Positions 1 to 11,703 of a stretch of DNA of 64,000 nucleotides are shown here, one piece after another. Source of the DNA: Henckelia pumila. Lineage: Eukaryota > Streptophyta > Magnoliopsida > Lamiales > Gesneriaceae. Every line of letters starts with the position of its first letter. The first letter of the stretch is position 1. Location of the stretch: the NCBI RefSeq assembly GCF_033568475.1, contig NC_133120.1, forward strand, positions 80,948,151 through 81,012,150, given 5' to 3'. A program made the position numbers and the translations under genes. The notes beneath the pieces are model-generated. The model searched no databases, was not told the DNA's origin, and saw only the letters and a program-made list of their open reading frames with translations.

Positions 1-744
1 ATTTTTTTCTTGAATAGTCGATGTCGGTAAGGTTCGGAGAAGGGGCCCCTTTTTTTTTTTTTTTTTGAATGGTAAATGTTGTACTTATATATATATATAT
101 ATATTGACGGAGAGCTCGTAAATTTATTGAGAATAAGCGTTTATTACAAGCCTAACCGACGGAAAATTCATCATTTACCCAAATAAAAGATAACGGGAAA
201 GAAAAAGCAAATCGAGCAATTTGATGTGCTACACTATTAACAACTATAGGAATGGCAGCAGGTCGGGATCCGGGGGGGTTTGGGCAAACCCAAGACCCGA
301 CCTGCCTCGCCCCGTGAACCCGGCTGGTCCAATTCAGATTAGAGCCGTTGGACCCGTCAAATTTTATATAATTTAAATTTTATTAAATAAAAAATTTAAA
401 TAAGTTAAAAAACTAATAAAAAAATCATTAAATTTATTTTTAAAATTTATATTAACAATATTTAGGACAAAAAATATTCTCACAAGTTAAAATGTATTAT
501 TTTTTATTTAATTAATAATTAAAAACTAAAGAAATTTTATAATAATATATTTTTATATTAAAGATATCATGATATATTAAAATTATTTCAACTAAAAAAT
601 ATTATAAACTCAAAATATGAATAAAATATTGATTATTTAATATAAAAATATAATTATATATTATTAATATATATATACATATATTTTAAATTTATATATT
701 AATATATATTTTTGGCGGGGCGGGTCTGGTACCATATCGAAAGA
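1..744. other. Non-coding AT-rich interval
   Basis: I see no gene here. A very AT-rich core (about 360-710) is bracketed by GC-rich stretches (a run with CAGGTCGGGATCC near 262 and GGCGGGGCGGGTCTGG near 714). Such flanks are common at the ends of small plant hAT-type elements, but I could not define matching ends or a target duplication. A (TA)n tract lies at 87-104. Confidence 0.4.
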
Positions 745-2096
745 TAATAAATACCGAATAAAATCTTAATCTAGAAACCTCTTGTTACTCCTGGCACCAA
801 ACCCCTAGTCACCAATCATCCACTGATCTCGCTCCTGGTCCACCTGCAACATGTCCCGTCGAATAGGGTGTCCGAGATAAAAACACAGACGTGAGCGCTA
901 ACACCCAATATGTAATGTACCGAATATACAAGTCGATATGATATATGCAACATGGAATATGAATGCTTTGGATAAACTGGGATCATATCTAAAAAATCTT
1001 GCTCAGATTTTCTAGCTCAGAAACCAGGCGCCTCCAGTATGCGCACGCTGCTCCGAAGATCCAGTTGGCGCCATACATACTGACCCGATATTGGACATAG
1101 AACTGTCCTGGGTAAACCGTGCACGCTATCCCATCGATTCAGTGGGTGTCACACGGTACCCGATCGTACAACAAAAATAAACCTAGGGCTGAGTGGCCTT
1201 AGAACAACTGACTATCTTTAAAGGATAACATGCTCAACATGATATGCAAATTTTGCATACAAATAGTGAACATTATATCATGAATCTCATGATAATTAAT
1301 AATGCAACACATAAACATGTATATTCATCTGAATATCTCAATTTGTACTTACGTACCTCTATAGGCAATTTCCTATCAGCTCAAGTTTAAGGTTCAAGCC
1401 TAAAATTCAAGATCATGACATATTACTAAATATGTTCTACAAGCCTTAAATAAGCTAATAGATTCTCATAATTATTTCTAAGAGTCTCGGATTATACATG
1501 CGTCTGTCGTAAGCCCTTTGTTGTCGATGCCCAGAATTTGGGTACAACTCCGCTACGAATTTCACACACTTCACCAAGACTCCGCCCCATGCCTAGAAAG
1601 ATTGGAAACCCCCCAAAACCCACAAAACACGAGAGAAAATGTTCGAAAATGTGTGAGAAATGAGCTCCTCGGAACCCCTATTTATAGAGCATGATCAGAA
1701 GCTTCGATTTGTGCATGCACACCATATTCCGATCGGCTGCGATCAAAATCTCCGATCTGCATGCATGCAGCTACGTGTTCAAGCCACCTTGACACCTGTT
1801 CCTAGATGAGTTCAAAAGCTCCGAACTGTAGATCGAAAGCTTCGATCGGAGAAAGATCCGAAATGGTTTGTAAGCTCCGAACACATCGCTCCTTCCAAAC
1901 TGTTTTTGGGTGCTTACGAACTGGTTTGGGACCCCCGGGACCCTTCGTACCATTTTTGAACGTTCCAGATATGATTTTCCACTAATTTTTACCAAATAAT
2001 AACTCCTTAAACATGTTTTGCCACATTTAAAATTATACGTCATTTTCTAACATGTTTAAAATCACTTAATCTTATAAAATGGGACTGGGTTACTAC
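745..2096 (-). mobile_element. Truncated Ty3/gypsy LTR
   Basis: Read on the minus strand it begins TGTAGTAACCCAGTCCC at 2096, a typical start of plant chromovirus-type Ty3/gypsy LTRs. It then runs through LTR-like sequence with repeated motifs of the AGCTTCGATC/AGCTCCGAAC kind (about 1690-1900) to roughly 745, where the similarity to LTR sequence seems to stop. No second LTR and no internal domain is present, so this is a solo or truncated LTR. Its start lies directly against the LINE fragment at 2097, which suggests it inserted into that LINE. The 745 boundary is approximate. Confidence 0.6.
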
Positions 2097-3094
2097 ATTC
2101 TCTCTCTCTTAACCCTCTCATTCTCCAAGCTCATGTGGCCGAGATCTCTTGCTTTGCGAAAATCAGCTAGAAGAGCTGAACTCCACCCCAAATCATCTGA
2201 CATCTTTGCCCTTCTATCCCCATGCAAAAACTCTTGCTTAGTTTTCCATACAGCCCAAGTGTGAATTGCAAAACTCTCAAATTCCTCCTTGTTTAGCTTC
2301 TCTTTCATCTAGCCAAAAAAAATCTGAAGTGCACTCCCATTGCCCTTCACAATTAAACTCAAATGGAGTGGACTTCCATAGATGTGTAATAGCACTAAGT
2401 ATAATAGAGCATGACATGATGTATCTTAGTAATAGTTGCATAAAGCACAGTTTACACTAACCGGAACGTGACGACGAGCCAAGTTATGGTTTGATGCAAT
2501 ACAGTCATAATAGACTCTACACCAAAATAATCAAACTTTGGGCGGTTGTTTATTGAGAGACTCCATGAGAATGACCTCCATTTTTTGTTTGGTTGAGTCA
2601 GCTAATTTTCTAGGGCTACGAACATACCACGTTGGTATCGAAATCCATCTTTCATTGAATATTTTCCTTTTTCATCAAAGCACCAAAATATTGTATCATT
2701 ATTAGGTCTTTGAGGAAGCGGAATTCTGATTATTTCCCCTACAACATACTGATTAAAGTTATCTCTTATCAAGTCAACATCCCAAGAGCCATCCTTAATT
2801 AGAGTACTAAATGTTACTATTCGATCCCATGTTCGAGTGCAAACTAGGGATCCATTTGTCATCAAAGATATTAATAGGCCTTCTGTCTCCAACTCGCCAA
2901 ATCAACCCACTGACTAATAGATATTTGAGACAAAGGAGCGAACGCCATATGTAAAAAAGATTGCTACCCATACCCGCAGATAATACAGATCCATGACGAC
3001 GGAAGTACCTGCTCTTAAGGATACAACCCAATAGAAAATCAGGGTTTTGAATGAGGCGCCATGATTGTTTTGCCAAGAGACTGGGTAATGTCAA
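2097..3094 (-). pseudogene. LINE (plant L1 type) ORF2 3' fragment
   Basis: Three minus-strand frames carry consecutive pieces of a plant L1-type LINE polyprotein downstream of the reverse transcriptase. At 3094-2807 the pattern is LAKQSWRLIQNPDFLL, then IWRSLL, then GLIWRVGDRRPINIFDDKW. At 2892-2602 there is a zinc-binding RT-linker-like region with FWCFDEKGKYSMKDGF. At 2308-2093 there is a FESFAIHTWAVWKTKQEFL region that precedes the RNase H domain. The frames are broken by frameshifts and stops, and the upstream RT and endonuclease are absent. The 3' side is cut by the LTR at 2096. It is a dead fragment. Confidence 0.8.
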
Positions 3095-4519
3095 AACAAA
3101 TATTTTTTTTATTTTAAAAAATTAAATAAGTAATAGAATCTGAATTCAAGAACTTATGAATGAATTATCTATATATATCCTTCAATTCTACTTTTGTCAG
3201 GGATTCTCTTTTGTAAACTACTACTGTTAAGAAATTGCACGAATCACCTGCTACAAAATGATAAGTTGAATTCAAAACGCGTATACTCTCTTTATTTAAG
3301 AAACTATTTGCTTTGGCCACTACGGTGATGCAGTCGGACTAAGCAAATGTTTCTCCAACTTACAATGGATTCCTAATAATGTTATTCTCGTAGTGCACGC
3401 TTAAAAACAACCTCAAATATCTTGGATGTTTTTAATCGAATATTTGTATATTGTTTATGCGGTCTAACAATATTCAAACCAAGAGTGTTTTGATGAATAT
3501 AATTTCTGCTGAAAAGGGTGAAGAACGTCTATATTGTATAATTATTTCTCACACTCAGAATTTGAGTTATGTATTATGAAAATGATTATTGATTTGGTAT
3601 ATATAATATTTAGAATCATTTTCTATGATAGGACAAACACATTCGGTTGATGATTTTCATTCATTTGAATCATAAAAAACCTTCAAACCTCAATATTCCA
3701 TTGTATGTTTTCGAATTAATATATTTTATAAATACTGAATAAATCATAATTAATATGAGTATGACATTAACGAGTTATGGTTCAAGAGATTATTTATATA
3801 ATATAATATTATTTTCTAGAGTAATAGAAAGTAAGACTATATAATCGAGATGGAAGAAATATACGACTTATTATGGTTTAGACAAATAATATTAATAAAA
3901 ATATTTATTTTCCTAACAAAACTCTTTTATTACTATCATATTTTTTAAATTAAATTAATTTTAAATACATAGATTAAAGCTTTGTCAGAAGACCTTGCTA
4001 TAGTCTCATTTTTTCATGTTCGAAGATCTGCCAATATTGTGCCTCACTCCTTAGAGAATTTGGCTTGTTCTTCTTCTACATATTTTTGTTGGGTACCCGA
4101 GAATTTCCATAGTTGGTTGACTAATCTAATGATTGATATCCTTTATTAATGTTACAAGGATCTGTAAAAAAAAATGTATAGATTTTTTTATCGAGATAAT
4201 GAAATATTTAATTGAGTTTTTAAAAGTTCAACTGTGCAATTTTTTTATTATTATTTATTTTTTAATATTTATTAGTTTTTTATTTAAAAAGGGTCGGCCG
4301 GAGGTTCCGCGACCCATACCATAACCGATAATACGGGCCAGTTAAGGGTCCGTGTTTCCACGACCCGTACCAGACCGTGGCTAGATCTAGTATTAAGGGT
4401 GAACATTAATCAAGTTACCGATTTAACCATCTAATTCGAAATTCGGTAATTTTTTAAAAACAAAAATCGAAACCGAACGATTTTCTTTTTTTAAACAATA
4501 TATTTTTTATATAGCTTTT
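3095..4519. other. Non-coding interval upstream of the UTP gene
   Basis: AT-rich sequence with no supported gene on either strand. A GC-rich stretch at about 4288-4385 (GGGTCGGCCGG ... CGACCCGTACCAGACC) looks like a transposon terminus, but no partner end was found. Confidence 0.4.
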
Positions 4520-4650
4520 AATAAAATAGGCCATTACTCATGGGTTTGCAAAATTAATTCAACCCTAAAAGCCCACAGCTAGCTAGCCCTGAATAAAATG
4601 GGTCAATACTCATGGCTTTCAAAATTACTTAAACCCTAAAAAGCCCACAG
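4520..4650 (+). promoter_or_regulatory. Duplicated telo-box/site II promoter module
   Basis: Two diverged copies of an about 60-bp block lie head to tail (4520-4578 and 4591-4650). Both share AATAAAATRGG, TACTCATGG, AAAATTA, ACCCTAAAA and GCCCACAG. The second contains a full telo-box (AAACCCTAAA, 4631-4640) followed at once by AAGCCCA, a site II-type half element; the first has the weaker AACCCTAAAAGCCCA. In plants this pair is typical of promoters of ribosomal-protein and ribosome-biogenesis genes, which fits the UTP12-domain gene starting at 4906. Regulation is inferred from motif content only. Confidence 0.7.
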
Positions 4651-4905
4651 TCATCCATCCCTGACTCGCATCGTTGATCACTCTGTGATCGTTGTTCTCT
4701 CAAAAAAGTCGATTTCTTGCTTTAGAAAAAAAAAAAAAAAAGAAGTTCGATTTCTCTCTGGTAAGCTCCGAAAACAGTGACTGGATCCCCTTCGTTTAAT
4801 TTTCATTTGTTTGTAATAATTTTGCGATATCTTAATGTGAAATTACATAAACTCTTCTGCTTTTGTAAATAAACAATGACTGATTTTGCGGTTGCAGGAA
4901 TAGTG

Positions 4906-7101
4906 ATGGCTAGGAAAGATAAATCTTCGAAAAGGAAATCTAGAGAGAACGATTCAGCTATTGCTAATGGAGTTGAATCTGAGGTTATTTCGTCTAAAGG
5001 TGTGGTTTTTATTCAAGTTTCCTCATTTTCCCGATTTCTTAATACAGGTAGTAATGTATTATTCGCTGGTTCTGTTTTGACATCAATAGAAAAATTGTAC
5101 AGAAGTTTCTGTAGTTGGAGTTGGAGTAGTTTATAAACGTGTTTCTATGTTAATTTACAGTGCTTTTAACAGTATGATGTTAAAATTATCGTGGGAACAC
5201 ACTAAAGAAAGAAATGCGAAAGCTACATGGATACTGAACAATTCGTTCTTGCTTTTCTATTGCAGTATTCTGCTTGATAACTTGAGAATTTTATGCTTAT
5301 AATTCCACTCATTTATGGGAGAGAGAACCTTGAATTTTCAGCTTCTGCCGTCTGTTTACCAGAAATTTGTGCAGAGGCTCAGGCTTTCCCTTTTCTACCA
5401 CAGGCTAAAAAAAGAGAAATTTATGTGTTATTTCAGTCCTTAGTTTTTAAATGAACTGTGAACCAATACTAGATTGATTTAAAATAGTAATTTTTACCAC
5501 CTTTGACTTTCTTTTTATGTCCTGTCATGTGCTTGTATAACTAGTATCATTGAAAAAATGACATGAGTATGCAATCATGCAATTAGTTAACATACTTCCG
5601 AGCATAATTTTTTGTTCTTATGGATTATGGATAAAATCAGTTGTGGCATAAAGAATCATTCAGGATTTCCTTTCTTTCTTTCCCTTCTCCTTTGTGGTAA
5701 TAGTTATTGGAGATAAAGATGGTGTGGTGATGACGGATGACTTGAATGAACCAACCATGGGTGAAAAACTCGCGAGCCTCAACTTGGCTGAAGACAGTGA
5801 AGCAACTAATAATGATTTTGTAGATATTTCTCGCACAAAGCCACCTACTGTGGATTCAGTTTATATCTTACTCAAGCAAGCACTTCGTGCTGATGATCAG
5901 GCACTTCTTATAGATTGCTTAAAAAGACAGGATGAGAAGGTTTCGGTCAATGCAGTCTTTGTTTGTCATAGTTTTTTCTCAACATTATTTATTCATGCAA
6001 AACATTCATTTTTATTAATAGATTATGATGGATTATTCTGCTGCAGGTAATTACAAATTCACTGTCGCCATTGAATCCATCAGATGTCCTTAAGCTCCTA
6101 CAATCTCTCCTATCAATTGTTGGGTTGAGGTAACAAAAAGAAAGAAATTCCATAATTGACATCAGAAGGAAACTTGAGAATGAGCAGAAAAAGTTTCAAC
6201 CTGTTGAAAAAGTAGTTCTGATAAATTTTTATTATATGCAAAAATGAGTCTGGCCAAACTCTTGGATGTCTACCTGATTCGTTCCTGAATGTCATTATCT
6301 GGCTGTAACTTGGATGAATTTAATTTTAGTATATGAAATGTCAAATAGACAAAAGTGTCTATTTTAAATTCTTTAACTCATAATTACAGTCTCATCAATT
6401 TGTGTATTTTCTTGTGCATCTAATTTGATAGGGGTGCTGTGTTGGCTTGTGCTCTTCCATGGCTCCGAAGTTTACTGCTTCTGCATGCTGCCAGTATAAT
6501 TTCCCAAGAATCTTCTTTTGTAGCATTAAACTCGTTATATCAGGTTCGAAAATAATTTCATAGAAAAAATGTTTAATTGATATGATATGTGAATGCTACT
6601 TAGCGTGTTTGTGTCAGTCTGTAAATTTATGGATTCAAATGGTTCATTTTTCTTACAGATTGATACACTTGGAAATGACTAAATGAGTAATGTAACTTGT
6701 CATTTAAGTTCAACATGATTGTAGAGTTTGATTCCGAATAACTTGATTGCACTTTTTAATGGGCTTGCAGATCATAGAATCCCGAACCTCATTATTTGAT
6801 CAGGCTCTGCAACTCTCAAGTTGCCTGGACATTCTTTACGCATCGGTAGGCACACTTGCGGAATCATTGTAATTTTAGAACACACGAGTTAGGTAACATT
6901 GCTCTTTTTTTATTGTAGACTGTTGATGATGGAGAAGAAGATATCGATATGGTAACACCTGTTATATTCGAGGACAACGATGACAGTGATGATGAGGGAT
7001 CTCAAGATTCCATGGAAACTGAAAGTGTTCTAGATGGTGGAGAGCCTCAAGTGTATAGTGATATAAGTGACAATGAGGATACTGGCGCTATAAGCGATTG
7101 A
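4906..7101 (+). CDS. Short UTP12-domain protein (UTP5/WDR43-like)
   Basis: Predicted nucleolar ribosome-biogenesis factor related to the C-terminal part of UTP5/WDR43, a subunit of the t-UTP/UTP-A complex of the small-subunit processome. Six coding exons fit GT-AG borders and keep frame: 4906-4999, 5704-5939, 6047-6129, 6432-6543, 6771-6845 and 6919-7101, giving 260 residues. A leader intron (4761-4897) precedes the ATG. The N-terminus is lysine-rich (MARKDKSSKRKSR). Residues about 45-60 hold the conserved EPTMGEKLASLNL stretch. About 80-200 is the helical Utp12 domain (LLKQALRADDQALLIDCL, VLKLLQSLL, ACALPWLRSLLLLHAA). The tail from about 203 is highly acidic, as in this family. The WD40 propeller of full-length UTP5 (around 600 residues) is absent, and I see no WD repeats upstream, so this is a short form or a gene that lost them. 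No internal stops; it looks functional. The telo-box promoter agrees with the role. Confidence 0.85.
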
Positions 7102-7457
7102 ACCGAAATGTTCAAATTCGTGTCTGTATTAGATAATATCCATCCCATCAATGTAAACAAGCCTACCTTGCCATTACTTAATAGTTATGAAAAACCTAGA
7201 AAACTTTTCCCTAGAGGTTGAAGATAACTGGTATCCCATCCCTCGCTTTGTGGAGAAAGGCCAAACAAGAAGGGATTTTTCTTCTCGTTCCCTTCTTAGG
7301 AACTAAAACAATTTCTGGATGTCATTGTACCTGTGAACTTGGTGACACTATTGGCTCTTGCTCGAGTTTTCATATGTAGTTTCGTTGGTGAAAGATGGAA
7401 TTTATTTTTGTGTGTATTAATGTACGTTCATTTCTTCTAGTGGAATAATTCGAAATC
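7102..7457. other. 3' UTR and downstream of the UTP gene
   Basis: No separate gene is seen. The first part is presumably the 3' UTR of the UTP12-domain gene; a poly(A) site cannot be placed with confidence. Confidence 0.4.
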
Positions 7458-7535
7458 TTAACGTGTGTTTGAGTTAAGGCTACCCTGCTTTCCAAATGAT
7501 CCATGCTTGCTGCTCTCTCCATCGTTAAGATTCAT
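7458..7535 (-). pseudogene. Small Lys-rich protein gene, copy 1, truncated
   Basis: This is the 5' part of the small-protein family found intact at 13314, 35600 and 52429. The start codon (7535-7533) and first 19 codons (MNLNDGESSKHGSFGKQGS) match the family. After that, homology stops abruptly at about 7478 and six unrelated codons lead to a stop at 7458. The promoter side is well preserved, including a TATAAATA box (minus strand, about 7656-7667) at the same distance as in the intact copies. Roughly two thirds of the coding region is lost, so it is a broken copy at the left edge of the array. Whether it is transcribed is unknown. Confidence 0.8.
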
Positions 7536-7681
7536 TTCGACGACTAGCTCTCGATTTGATCCAACAAAAATTTGCCTCTCTTTTGATTTTGGTATAGCTT
7601 GTGTTTATTTTCGGGTAGTACTGTCTCTCTGAAAATATATGCATGGTGCATGTGAAGGTATTTATAGATCATAGCCCATAG

Positions 7682-7730
7682 GCCTTAATTTGTTTGGTAT
7701 AATTTGAACATTCATGGCGAATGAAAGCCT

Positions 7731-7767
<37 letters not shown>

Positions 7768-7917
7768 AAAAAAATATATTATAATTTTAATCGCAAATTC
7801 TGTGAAATTTCTCGGAAGGAAAGAGTCCATTTGCTTACAATTAGAAATGTAGAGATCGACCCTAGATAAAAGTATATGATATTTTAAAACTAACATCTAT
7901 TATGTGGAGTAATTAAT
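7682..7917. repeat. Direct repeat, left copy
   Basis: About 236 bp of upstream sequence of small-gene copy 1, beginning GCCTTAATTTGTTTGG and containing a long poly-T run. It is repeated almost exactly at 8243-8472 with a different poly-T length. A 282-bp MITE lies between them. The pair looks like a recent local duplication. Confidence 0.85.
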
Positions 7918-7963
7918 TGGTACGTGGATGTGTGTGTATATATAGATTTTCTAGTATCTATTA

Positions 7964-8245
7964 GGCATAGTTTGATACATAGGATAGGATAAGTATAGGA
8001 TATAGGATAAATTAAGGATAAGTAAAATGATAGGATACTATAGTGAATGTTTGGTATGATTTTAATAAGAGTAATTAAATTTATATATTTGATTTTAATG
8101 ACAAAATTAACCTTACCGTAATGTGGAAGATAATGAGGCGTGTTTAGAGTTTAGAAGTTTTTATATGTGGAGGGTAATCATGTCTTTTTGTAGTATTTTT
8201 TTAGTTGTATTATTCACTCCCTTATCATGTGTACCAAACTATGCC
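7964..8245. mobile_element. Harbinger/Tourist-type MITE, TSD TTA
   Basis: Terminal inverted repeats GGCATAGTTTGATACA (start) and its imperfect complement TGTACCAAACTATGCC (end) bound a 282-bp non-coding element. It is flanked on both sides by TTA (7961-7963 and 8246-8248), the 3-bp target preference of PIF/Harbinger elements. The interior is rich in AGGATA repeats. Its right end coincides with the left edge of the second direct repeat. Confidence 0.8.
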
Positions 8246-8472
8246 TTAATTTGTTTGGTATAATTTGAACATTCATGGCGAATGAAAGCCTAGTTTTTTT
8301 TTTTTTTGTTTTTTGTTTTTTGAAAAAAATATATTATAATTTTAATCGCAAATTCTGTGAAATTTCTCGGAAGGAAAGAGTCCGTTTGCTTACAATTAGA
8401 AATGTAGAGATCGACCCTAGATAAAAGTATATGATATTTTAAAACTAACATCTATTATGTGGAGTAATTAAT
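8243..8472. repeat. Direct repeat, right copy
   Basis: Near-identical copy of 7682-7917. Among the few differences are the poly-T interruptions (T12-G-T6-G-T6 pattern) and one A/G substitution. Confidence 0.85.
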
Positions 8473-8612
8473 GTGGTGGGTTATAGTGGTGAAAAAAATA
8501 AAAAACATAAACAACTAAAACCCTGGTCGGATATGAAGTGGAGAAGAATTATTGGGCAGCTGAAAACTTATATATATATATAAATACATATCTTTATATT
8601 CTGGCCTTATGA

Positions 8613-8852
8613 TCTCTTGGTATGCCAGTAAATTGAAAATAAAAAAAAAAACTATTCCCTCCACTATCTCAATTTTTTTCCCTCCATTATGATTTATTTA
8701 TTTTTTTAATTTAACTATTTCTTTTCTTTTCACCTCAATTTTTGTATATAATATATAATACAATCATTTTAAGTACTGAAAATTTTAATTGAAATATAAT
8801 TTTATTATAAAAATAAATTATCTAACACGCAATGCGTGCAACACGTTGCTAG
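8613..8852 (+). mobile_element. Mini-Helitron 1
   Basis: A 240-bp non-coding element starting TCTCTTGGTAT and ending in a short hairpin (CACGCAATGCGTG), about 10 bases of spacer and CTAG. It sits exactly between A (8612) and T (8853). This is the expected structure of a non-autonomous Helitron: 5' TC, 3' hairpin plus CTRR, insertion between A and T, no target duplication. The element at 8877-9077 shares both termini. Confidence 0.75.
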
Positions 8853-8876
8853 TATATATTATGTAAGAGCAAGTGA

Positions 8877-9077
8877 TCTCTTGGTATTGACATCCTTTGA
8901 TTTTTGTCCTTCAATGTTTATGTAATTACAAATATGTCATTTTCATTATATATTTTGTCATTTCATGAATATTTATTTACAAAAAATGTCATTTTTTAAA
9001 TTTCACTATTCATTATTATTTTTTTTAATTAAAAAATAGATAATAAAAGGCACGCAACGCGTGCGTCCAAATACTAG
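8877..9077 (+). mobile_element. Mini-Helitron 2
   Basis: A 201-bp element with the same 5' end (TCTCTTGGTAT) and the same type of 3' end (hairpin GCACGCAACGCGTGC, then CTAG) as the neighbour at 8613-8852. It is again flanked by A (8876) and T (9078). The two lie only 24 bp apart and are clearly one family with different interiors. Confidence 0.75.
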
Positions 9078-9078
9078 T

Positions 9079-10779
9079 ATATAAGAATGCATGGGCGAGC
9101 TAAAAATTAGTTTTAGTAAATAATCGATTTAATTTGACTGAATTTATTTCATTGTGGACGTTATGTCTAGAGAGTACTCTAGACAGTTGGCATTATTTCA
9201 AGATTAGACAGTTGGCATTCTTTGAAAATTTTGAATTCTTCAAATTGTTGAACCGGAACAATAAAAAAATTCAAACTTTTTTCGCCATGTATATAGGGTT
9301 TCATATATGTGACCACAACTATTCGATCCATGTGAGGTCAAGAATATCATAATGGGAATATGAAGTCAAAAATAAGTATTCAAAGCTCCAACGAATTTGA
9401 CCCTCGACTAGTTAAGGACGAGAATTTGTTTAACGACTTTGATGGCAATAAATATATATATATATTTATTGTTAAACACTGTTAAAAGTTTGAAAGTTTC
9501 AATCTATTACAACTATTATTACTGTTGTTTAACAAATTTTTTATTATAAAACATTAAATCTTTCAGAAACGTCGTGAAAATTAGCAACAGTTTGACGACA
9601 TAGATTATAAGGGCCTGAGAAGTCAAATAATATTTTATTTTTATTTAATAACTTTAACCCTAAACCTTAATTTGATCCTTTAATTGGACGTTCAACCCTA
9701 GTAAATTGTTACATTTACACTTTATATTTTTCCTTTTTCAAATAATAATGTGGGTAGCTATTTCCAAACCTAATTTCCAGCCTGCTGCGTGCATTTATAA
9801 ATTATAATCATATAAATTCAATTTTAGATACCTATATTTACGCACACGTACATATATTTTACAGTAATATTTATATCTAGAACAATCAAATTTGCAAAAA
9901 AATATTCTTAGAAATTACTCCCAATTCAAATTTTCTCCATCAAACTAAACCTGCGTTAGAAAAAAATTATATTTTTGGTCTTGTAAGTTATACGCTTTTC
10001 ACTTTGGTCATGCTGTTGGTCAATATAAGATTTTAGCCTATTAATTAATTTGCATGCATTTTATTTTTTCTTTTTTTTTTTCAATTTAAAATTGAAAAAA
10101 AAGTACTAAAATGAACTAAAATTGTGAGTGGACTAATATAACATAATCAAAACTAGACACTGTGTAAATTACATATATGACCTAAAATTTACATTTTAAT
10201 TTATATCATAATCTCACTTTCTGTGGCCGGATTTGCAGCAAAATCTATGCAATTTTTGTAGCCTCTAAATTTATAATCAACTTCATTATCATACACATTT
10301 TTCAATAATATGGTTAAGAGATTATAAGCCCGCATATCATCGTGATATTAGTTAATTATTTTTTAAAATAACCTTCACGTCATACTGTTCGAAGATTTTT
10401 CTAATAGAAACTTGTTATAACACGTACGATCGAGTATATATTTATATTTTATGTCAATGATGTGGAAATAAAAACAAAGAATGTTTTTTTTTCAAAAATT
10501 CTATATGCATTAATAATAATATATATCATATAAGTAACTTCTATGACATTCAAAATATAATCCTGAATCAAACTGTCATTAATTTCGTACGTACATTCAC
10601 ATAAATTTCACTCATTATGTATGCGTCCACCGTCCTTGGAAAATAGGAACACGTACGCAATAGCCCCACTTGAATATTTAATTATTTCTGAATCATAAAA
10701 CTAATTGACTTTTTATTATATTTTATATTTCAATTGAAGAATATAATAATAGATATTGTTCATAAATTTAATTTTCAAT
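9079..10779. repeat. Array unit spacer (upstream of small gene)
   Basis: No gene. This is the spacer part of the tandem unit. Recognisable blocks also occur at 14.4-15.2, 32.8-33.9, 38.1-38.6 and 50.3-50.6 kb. They include TTTCAGAAACGTCGTGAAAA (9563), TTTGACGACATAGATT (9590) and the block around TTTTGGTCTTGTAAGTTATAC (about 9974-9995). Copies are diverged by many indels. Confidence 0.6.
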
Positions 10780-11330
10780 TTTCTTTGGGGCATGAATCCC
10801 AATTTCATTAATGTTCAGATGACATATATCTTTGTCTTAAAGTAATCTGGAAGCCATTTTCTCATCTCTTCAAAAAAGTGCAATAAAAACTAAAACCTAA
10901 AATAATCAATTAACTTGCTGTATTTATCACATTCAAATTCACTATAAATATAAATACAACTTAAACACAATCAACCATGCAACCAATGACAAATGCACAT
11001 AATTACAAGACATTATTCAAATCTATATATAGACGCAAGAATAATCATAAAAACATATTAATTTCTATGAGATTTCTCAGAAGTATTCATGAGCTCATTT
11101 CTTCATAATTTACGCACAAATTAAATGTGGATGTCTCGATTTTTTTCATTAATTAATATATATCTATTATATATGTGGAAGTGATTAATTAGTTCCTATA
11201 TTTTGTGAATGCTCCATATGCATGTATATATGTGCCTACGTACATTTCGTGTGTGTGTGTGTGTGTGAATGAATGAGCATTTTGATTTGTATAAAAATCA
11301 TGTATTAAAAATTGGGGAAATTAAGCTTTG
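10780..11330 (-). pseudogene. Small Lys-rich protein gene copy 2: gene deleted, flanks kept
   Basis: 10780-11030 matches the 3' flank of the intact small genes (GCAATAAAAACTAAA, TTAAACACAATCAACCATGC, ACAAGACATTATTCAA; compare 35390-35550). From about 11060 the sequence matches their far-upstream region (GAGATTTCTCAGAAG, ATGTGGAAGTGATTA; compare 35988-36090). The coding sequence and core promoter, which should separate them by about 450 bp, are missing. This is therefore an array unit that lost its gene by internal deletion. Confidence 0.65.
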
Positions 11331-11669
11331 AGCCCTTGAGGAGACCAGCTTTCATATATTCAAGTCTCACAGCGTAACGTAGCGTAAATTAATTTTAGAG
11401 GACCGACCAAACAACACTTGGCGACCAGCTTTCATATATTCAACCCTCCATATTATATAAAACCCTACACTAATTTGATTGATTGGAAAAACAAAACAAG
11501 AAAAATAGTGTTTGAATAACAAAGTAATTGATGCAATAAGCAAATGTAAGTGAGAAATTCTATCTGTGCAGACACCGTCTCAATGCAAATTTGAGCAAAT
11601 TACCTTTTTTTTTAAAGCATTAGTGATTACACGGTGATTAATTTTAATGTAGTTAGATTAATCATTCGT

Positions 11670-11703
<34 letters not shown>

